A stretch of 64,000 nucleotides of DNA. Source: Psococerastis gibbosa (lineage: Eukaryota > Arthropoda > Insecta > Psocodea > Psocidae). The notes below the pieces were generated by a model. It saw only the letters and a list, made by a program, of their open reading frames with translations. It ran no database searches and had not been told where the DNA came from. Shown here piece after piece: positions 59,183-64,000 of the stretch (position 1 is the stretch's first letter; each line of letters starts with the position of its first letter). The stretch lies in assembly GCA_963971405.1 (NCBI GenBank), contig OZ020487.1, positions 12,745,344 to 12,809,343 of the forward strand, given 5' to 3'. Made by a program: the position numbers and the translations under genes.

Positions 59183-59196
59183 GTGTTTACGCATAG

Positions 59197-59435
59197 TAGT
59201 ATGGTTGGACACAGTCCTAGGCCACGGTGTGGGCCCATAGGACTCCAGTGGACCTCCTGATCATAGTGGATTCCGAACCACTTGGGAAACACAGTGAAGT
59301 CACACGATTAGTTCGGAGGTGACCAGGACAAGTCCTACCATGTTTCCCTACCGGCACTGTGCACACGACCAATTTATCTGCAGCTTTGAACCTGCTCTGG
59401 TCCGCTGGATTCAACTTGGTATGGCGGCCGGCTTC
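59197..59435 (-). mobile_element. SINE, GCCGGCCGCC-head family, copy 2
   Basis: Flanked by a perfect 14-bp duplication GTGTTTACGCATAG (59183-59196 and 59436-59449). Closely matches 1611-1840 in the same orientation, with a short trinucleotide tail at its left side. Confidence 0.85.
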
Positions 59436-59806
59436 GTGTTTACGCATAGGGCTAGTGCTTTAAAAAATTGGTTCGAACTATTGTATTGTATTATATGGTC
59501 TATAGTATTATATGGTCTAAGGGTTTGAACTATTTCACAAAATTCTATGTTTTAATGTACACACACTGTGCTTGCAGTATTTTTGATACTTAAAAACAAG
59601 TGTAGTTTAATTATACAAGTACAATAGTATAGTTCTAGGAACGGTTGGGACTTGCCAAAACTTGCCCATGAAAGAAAAAGGTACCTACTTTCCACATTCG
59701 ACATAAACCTATTTCTTTAATATCATAGCCTGCGTGCTGCATATAATCTTCATTTCTGTGACTGAAGCACCCGCATTTTCGCAGACATTTCGTTACCCAG
59801 CATCCA

Positions 59807-60040
59807 GCCGGCCGCCTTACCAAGTTCAATCCAGCGGACCAGAGCAGGTTCAAAGATGCAGATAACTTGGTAGTGTGCACAGTAGGGAAACATGGTAGAA
59901 CTTGTCCTGGTCACCTCCGAACTAATCGTGTGACTTCACTGTGTTTCCCAAGTGGTTCGGAATCCACTTTAATCAGGAGGTCCCCTGTCCTATGGGCCCA
60001 CACCGTGGCCTGGGACTGTGTCCAACCATACTACTACTAC
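59807..60040 (+). mobile_element. SINE, GCCGGCCGCC-head family, copy 3
   Basis: Flanked by TACCCAGCATCCA (59794-59806 and 60041-60053). Starts GCCGGCCGCCTTACCAAG and ends with an ACT/TAC-repeat tail. Opposite in orientation to copies 1 and 2. Confidence 0.85.
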
Positions 60041-60254
60041 TACCCAGCATCCATGTACTAAATTTCCCTGAACGTGTCATTCCTACTCGTCAGTTGCTTC
60101 ATAATTTTGTAGCGGACTATCCCAGTTAAAAAAAAAGTTAATACAATACCCTTATATTTCCTAAAATACATAATGTACAAACATACAATACGTACAGTAT
60201 ATACAGGTACTGTATATTTAACATTTTGAACGAGGGGCGGTTTTAGGCTGAGAT

Positions 60255-60325
60255 AAGTTGTTAAGGAATTTTTGGGAAGTCAAACATAGTTCGCCCTCTC
60301 AATAGGTAGATGAATCTCCCTAATA
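60255..60325. repeat. Dispersed repeat fragment
   Basis: TCAATAGGTAGATGAATCTC matches about 59140-59175 and, reverse-complemented, about 24750-24790. Class unknown. Confidence 0.45.
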
Positions 60326-60477
60326 TTAGAAATGGACCAATAGTCAATTTTGCTACAGACAAGGCGAAAGTTATGCATGTACAAGTATCTATTATGTATA
60401 CGTCATCATCATCATAATTATCAACATGCAACCCATGAAGAACCTTGGCACCACAACAACAGTCCTCCAATAAATAA

Positions 60478-60705
60478 ATAAATAAAATAAATAAATAAGG
60501 ACTTTTTATTGTTTTTATTACTAAGCCAACCTGGCGGAGTTAGGGCTATAAAGCTCTCTCTTACACTCAACTAGGTAGGCCCAGGACAGCCTGCTTTACA
60601 TGCCCTCCGAAGTATTTCTAGAAAATGTAGCCAGTGTGGGACTCGAACCAACAACCTTTCGGGTGAAAGTCAGAGTCCGTACCAGTACGCTACAATCTGC
60701 GTCTT
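60478..60705 (-). mobile_element. tRNA-Glu-like SINE with AATAAA-repeat tail
   Basis: On minus: TAGCGTACTGGTACGGACTC head, GGTTCGAGTCCCACACTGGC B-box region, body ending TTAGTAATAAAAACAATAAA and a TTATTT tail. The best preserved copy. Confidence 0.78.
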
Positions 60706-61237
60706 CTCCAGTTGCACGACCTGAGCTTCTCATGATCTTCTAAAAGTCTAAAACACCGTCCATCCACCATTATTATGGACACTCCAGGGGTTCTCTGTCC
60801 TGTCCCAGGTCTTGTGTGGGGAGCCCTTTATAGAATCACTCATCCTAGCTCGTCAACACATGCCCTAACCACAACATATACACATCACTCGTTCTTATGG
60901 AGAAAGCCATGTTCGGATACCTATGACAAAAAAGACGGTTAGTCATATTTAAAAATTTCGTTTTCGCATGGCAGGGTATACTTTTCCCGGTCCTGTCTCG
61001 TAATTTCCAGGGAAAGACAGCTGATGGTAAGGGGGCAACTGGAGCGTGAGGACAATGCATAATTGTTTTCTCCCAAGCGTCTTTACACCTCACAGGAGAA
61101 TAGAAGGGGAAAAGGCGTTACGCGCCGTAAGCACTGCCAGATCTGGCAAGTTTTACATGGCCACTCAACGACAGCAGAAATGACACGCCCACTTGCTTCT
61201 GTGAGGGTACTTAGAGAGTTAATAGGGTTCTAAATAA

Positions 61238-61428
61238 TTACTTTTTGTTCTATTACTTAACCAACCTAGCGCAGTTAGGGCTATAAAGTCGTCTCTCACA
61301 CCCGAGTAGTAAGACCCTTTTATACATGATATCCGAAGCATATAGCTGGAAAATGTAGCTACTCGATTAAACCCTCAACCATTTGGGTGAGAGACAGAGT
61401 CTGTACTTAATATACACTACACTACATA
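61238..61428 (-). mobile_element. tRNA-Glu-like SINE, diverged
   Basis: Recognised by GTTCTATTACTTAACCAACC, TAGGGCTATAAAG and the decayed head near 61380-61428. The B box has lost the consensus. Confidence 0.6.
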
Positions 61429-61989
61429 CCGTATCTAATGCTCTGAATTTAAATGGGTAATATACTGGATGATATCGAGAAAATCACTCAATTACTAAAT
61501 TTTGAATTAGGTACGGTATACTCGCATATACTATTTCGATGTAGGACAGAAAAATAAAACAAACTGGCACGGCAACTAATTGGGTATCTAGGCCTGAAGG
61601 CTGGCCTTAACTTCGCTGGGATATAATATACAATAGAATACTATAGTCGTTGTGTTTTAAAAAAATACAAAGCCAATAAATAAATAAATAAATTTAGAGG
61701 CCCTTCTAGCTCTCTTAACCACTCCACTGCTATTTGGGACGTTGTGGTTATTGCCGACAACCGCGTATCTTGGCTATTAGGTAGCCTACCCTTTATGGGG
61801 TTGTGGGTGAAAACATTTTCTATTATGTCGAGTCTCAAATATAGACTTTCTGTTTCATAGTCCAGTACTTAAGCTGACCGACGTGTTGTGTTAGCCTATC
61901 AGTTGCGTGGGTCAGCAGGACCAACCGCATGTTGAAACCAACTCAATATTAAAATATTCATAAGCCGTCAAAAATTCAAAAAGCCTCCA

Positions 61990-62150
61990 AGCAAAATGAA
62001 TAGTGATGGATGCGGTCCGGTCCGGTACCGAAGAGCGGACTGAACCGAAGGCATGAAAAATACTAAAAATTGGTGGGACGGACCCAGACCGGACCGAAAA
62101 CGTAAGTGGACCGGAACGTTTGGTTCCCGGGGCTCAGTTCCAGACCACAT
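61990..62150. repeat. GGTCCGG-rich inverted repeat
   Basis: Starts GTGATGGATGCGGTCCGGTC and continues through GACCCAGACCGGACCG and CCGGAACG. Inverted CGGTCCGG / CCGGACCG segments suggest a small MITE, but ends and target duplication are unclear. Confidence 0.4.
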
Positions 62151-62188
62151 TGATCATCACAAACGAAGCGATTCGAGTAGATATAAAA

Positions 62189-62680
62189 GGGGGTTCCTGG
62201 GACACTTTTAGGCCACTCTTGCTTTTTACCTCCGGGCATGGGGGTTCCTGGGACACTTTTAGGCCACTCTTGCTTTTTACCTCCGGGCATCATTATTGTT
62301 CTAATTGTACATTGTCAGCCTCCGGCTATCACTTATTTTATACTACTTCTATGCTAACCTTGTAGCCTATAAAACCACAACACATCATATCACAGGGGGT
62401 TTCTGGGACACTTTTAGGCCACTCTTGCTTTTTACCTCCGGGCATCATTTATGTTCTTATTGTACGTTGTCAGCCTCCGGCTATCAATTATTTTATACTA
62501 CTTATATGCTAACCTTGTAGCCTATAAAACCACAACACATCATATGACAGGGGGTTTCTGGGACACTTTTAGGCCACTCTTGCTTTCTACCTCCAGGCAT
62601 CATTATTGTTCTTATTCTACGTTGTCAGCCTCCGGCTACCACTTATTTTATACTATACTTATATGCTAACCTTGTAGCCT
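62189..62680. repeat. Tandem repeat, period 155 bp
   Basis: Units start with GGGGGTT(T/C)CTGGGACACT at 62240, 62395 and 62550; a 51-bp partial unit starts at 62189. Each unit contains AGGCCACTCTTGC, GTCAGCCTCCGGCTA and ATGCTAACCTTGTAGCCTAT. A detached piece (CAGCCTCCGGCTATCACTTA) is at 63507-63555. The ORFs through it are not protein-like. Confidence 0.85.
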
Positions 62681-62720
62681 TTCTTCTTCTTCCCTTCTCT
62701 TCTTCTTCTTCTTCTTCTTC
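62681..62720. repeat. CTT microsatellite
   Basis: A run of TTC/CTT triplets; similar shorter runs are at 63000-63016 and 63282-63298. Confidence 0.85.
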
Positions 62721-62765
62721 ACACAGTGTAAGGGGGTCGCCCCCTCCTGTTATCGGACATCATTC

Positions 62766-62986
62766 TCATCGTTTAAATAAATAAATAAATAAGGACTTTT
62801 TGTTCTATTACTAAGCCAACCTAGCGGAGTTAGGGCTATAAAGCCCTCTCTTACACTCAACTAGGAAGACCCGGGACCGCCTGCTTTACATGCCCTCCGA
62901 AGCATGACCAGAAAATGTAGCAAGTGTAGGACTCGAACCAACAACCTTTCGGGTGAAAGTTGGAGTCCGTACCACCACTCTACATG
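62766..62986 (-). mobile_element. tRNA-Glu-like SINE in first tandem unit
   Basis: AATAAATAAATAAATAAGG tail, GCCAACCTAGCGGAGTTAGG body and GGACTCGAACCAACAACC B-box complement; the head ends near CGTACCACCACTCTACA. Confidence 0.75.
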
Positions 62987-63056
62987 TCCATTCTCATTGT
63001 TTCTTCTTCTTCTTCAGGGTCGCCCCCTCCTGTTATCGGACATCATTCTCATTGTT

Positions 63057-63266
63057 TAAATAAATAAATAAATAAGGACTTTTTGTTCTATTACTAAGCC
63101 AACCTAGCGGAGTTAGGGCTATAAAGCCCTCTCTTACACTCAACTAGGAAGGCCCGGGACCGCCTGCTTTACATGCCCTCCGAAGCATGACCAGAAAATG
63201 TAGCAAGTGTAGGACTCGAACCAACAACCTTTCGGGTGAAAGTTGGAGTCCGTACCACCACTCTAC
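63057..63266 (-). mobile_element. tRNA-Glu-like SINE in second tandem unit
   Basis: Almost identical to 62766-62986, as part of the 285-bp tandem duplication rather than a separate insertion. Confidence 0.75.
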
Positions 63267-63704
63267 ATGTCCATTCTCATTGTTTCTTCTTCTTCTTCAC
63301 GTAGCCTACATACCGTATTTCGGGCGATTTCGCCTCCGCAATGATTATTTATTTGATTTACATCATTTCATAGTTGGTATTAACTTTATCACATAGACAT
63401 GCCATGTTCTAAGATTTCACAAATTCACTTGTAAAGTAGGCCTAGTATTATTTGAATGAGGGTTTGGTCTAAACTCAGAATAGTGTAACTAGCTATCATA
63501 ATTTGTCAGCCTCCGGCTATCACTTATTATATACTTCAAGTTATATGCTAACCTTAAGCCAATTGTACTTGACTCATGGTTATTAATAATAGTTAATTTC
63601 GAAACTTGCATAAAACTGTAACACATTGGTTGAGGAGCATAGTTGAAATCAAACCTTCTTCCAAGTAATACCACTTTACAAGTAAATTTGTGTGATCTTT
63701 CAAC

Positions 63705-64000
63705 ATGACACCCCCAATGAAGAAAAGGAAACTGAACGAGGGTGAATATAAATGTGGAATATGTGATGGTTGCGGGAGTGAAATCATCAACACCGGTCAA
63801 ACAGTTCTATGTGAAGAATGCACATCCATCTTTAAATGTGAGTACGAGAATTCTGAACCTGTCGAAATTGCCCCAATACCAACATCTACTATGAATGGAG
63901 AGAAATGTCAGGGTTGCGGAGGGAAAATTATCAACACTGCTCAAACAGTTCTGTGCGAAGAATGCACATCCATCTTTCCATATGAAATCACACCTAAACC
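63705..64000 (+). CDS. Cys-rich repeat protein, 5' part (runs off the window)
   Basis: Open from ATG 63705 to the window end (98 codons and two bases), beginning MTPPMKKRKLNEGEYKCGIC. It holds two repeats of about 28-30 residues: CDGCGSEIINTGQTVLCEEC, with TSIF after it, and CQGCGGKIINTAQTVLCEEC, also followed by TSIF. The Cys-x2-Cys, 16 residues, Cys-x2-Cys spacing is that of a zinc ribbon. The second ATG at codon 5 could also be used. The basic PMKKRKL near the start may act as a nuclear signal. The two repeats differ mostly by conservative changes, which suggests selection on the protein. Function unknown; DNA or RNA binding is only a guess. The SINE cluster upstream leaves little room for a promoter. 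Confidence 0.6.
   Translation, partial: MTPPMKKRKLNEGEYKCGICDGCGSEIINTGQTVLCEECTSIFKCEYENSEPVEIAPIPTSTMNGEKCQGCGGKIINTAQTVLCEECTSIFPYEITPK

Larger units (their letters stand above)
62726..63298. repeat. Tandem duplication of a 285-bp SINE-containing unit
   Basis: Two nearly identical units (about 62726-63014 and 63015-63298) each run from GGGTCGCCCCCTCCTGTTAT through a SINE to a TTCTTC run. The repeated sequence includes the host flank, so the duplication came after the SINE inserted. Confidence 0.8.

Noticed and set aside
62305..62669. Repeat-spanning ORFs with similar proteins
   Set aside because: They are translations of the 155-bp tandem repeat; the unit is not a multiple of three, so no protein repeat is maintained.

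Overview
The window is animal nuclear DNA, most likely from an arthropod and possibly an insect. Genes are split by GT-AG introns. The small mitochondrial protein COA6 looks arthropod-like, CCDC6 is a bilaterian gene, and most of the sequence is transposable elements. The palindrome TAGGCCTA recurs throughout. No bacterial, CRISPR or operon structure is present, and no real tRNA or rRNA gene was found; the tRNA-like stretches are SINE heads. The species cannot be named from the sequence alone.

Host genes. COA6 (minus, 4301-6048, two exons, 77 aa) is a cytochrome-oxidase assembly factor. A seven-exon gene on plus (9001-14976) joins in phase into a 372-residue multi-pass membrane protein ending in a RING-H2 domain. 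An intronless F-box/leucine-rich-repeat gene (minus, 15807-17471, 554 aa) lies tail-to-tail with it. CCDC6 (minus, 48157-55759, six exons, 403 aa) is a coiled-coil protein. At the right edge a Cys-rich repeat protein starts at 63705 and runs out of the window. All other coding stretches belong to mobile elements.

Large-scale layout. The block from the last RING exon through the F-box gene (about 14.2-17.5 kb, continuing at 23.5-24.2 kb) is present again at about 35.7-45.2 kb. The copies then diverged by insertions. Copy A took in a SINE and a LINE. The LINE was later broken by a gypsy-type retrotransposon and by foldback elements, one of which sits inside the gypsy element. Copy B was hit by a complete 4.5-kb hAT transposon that split its F-box gene; the 8-bp target duplication can be read against the empty site in copy A. 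A second, weaker duplication links about 29.9-35.7 kb with 45.5-48.0 kb.

Mobile elements. The most striking group is a family of foldback (inverted-repeat) elements with ends of the form GGCGnnnATTCCAC and 3-bp target duplications, usually TAA or TTA. Sizes run from about 50 to 740 bp, and larger members are one foldback nested in another that seems to have spread as a unit. A SINE family of about 235 bp has three copies, each with a 13-14-bp direct repeat. Also present are tRNA-Glu-like SINEs, a second SINE family, TTAA-flanked hairpins, hAT-like non-autonomous elements, two elements with very long inverted repeats, a 1.5-kb palindrome and 155-bp tandem repeats. All statements are from reading by eye; no alignment or database search was run.
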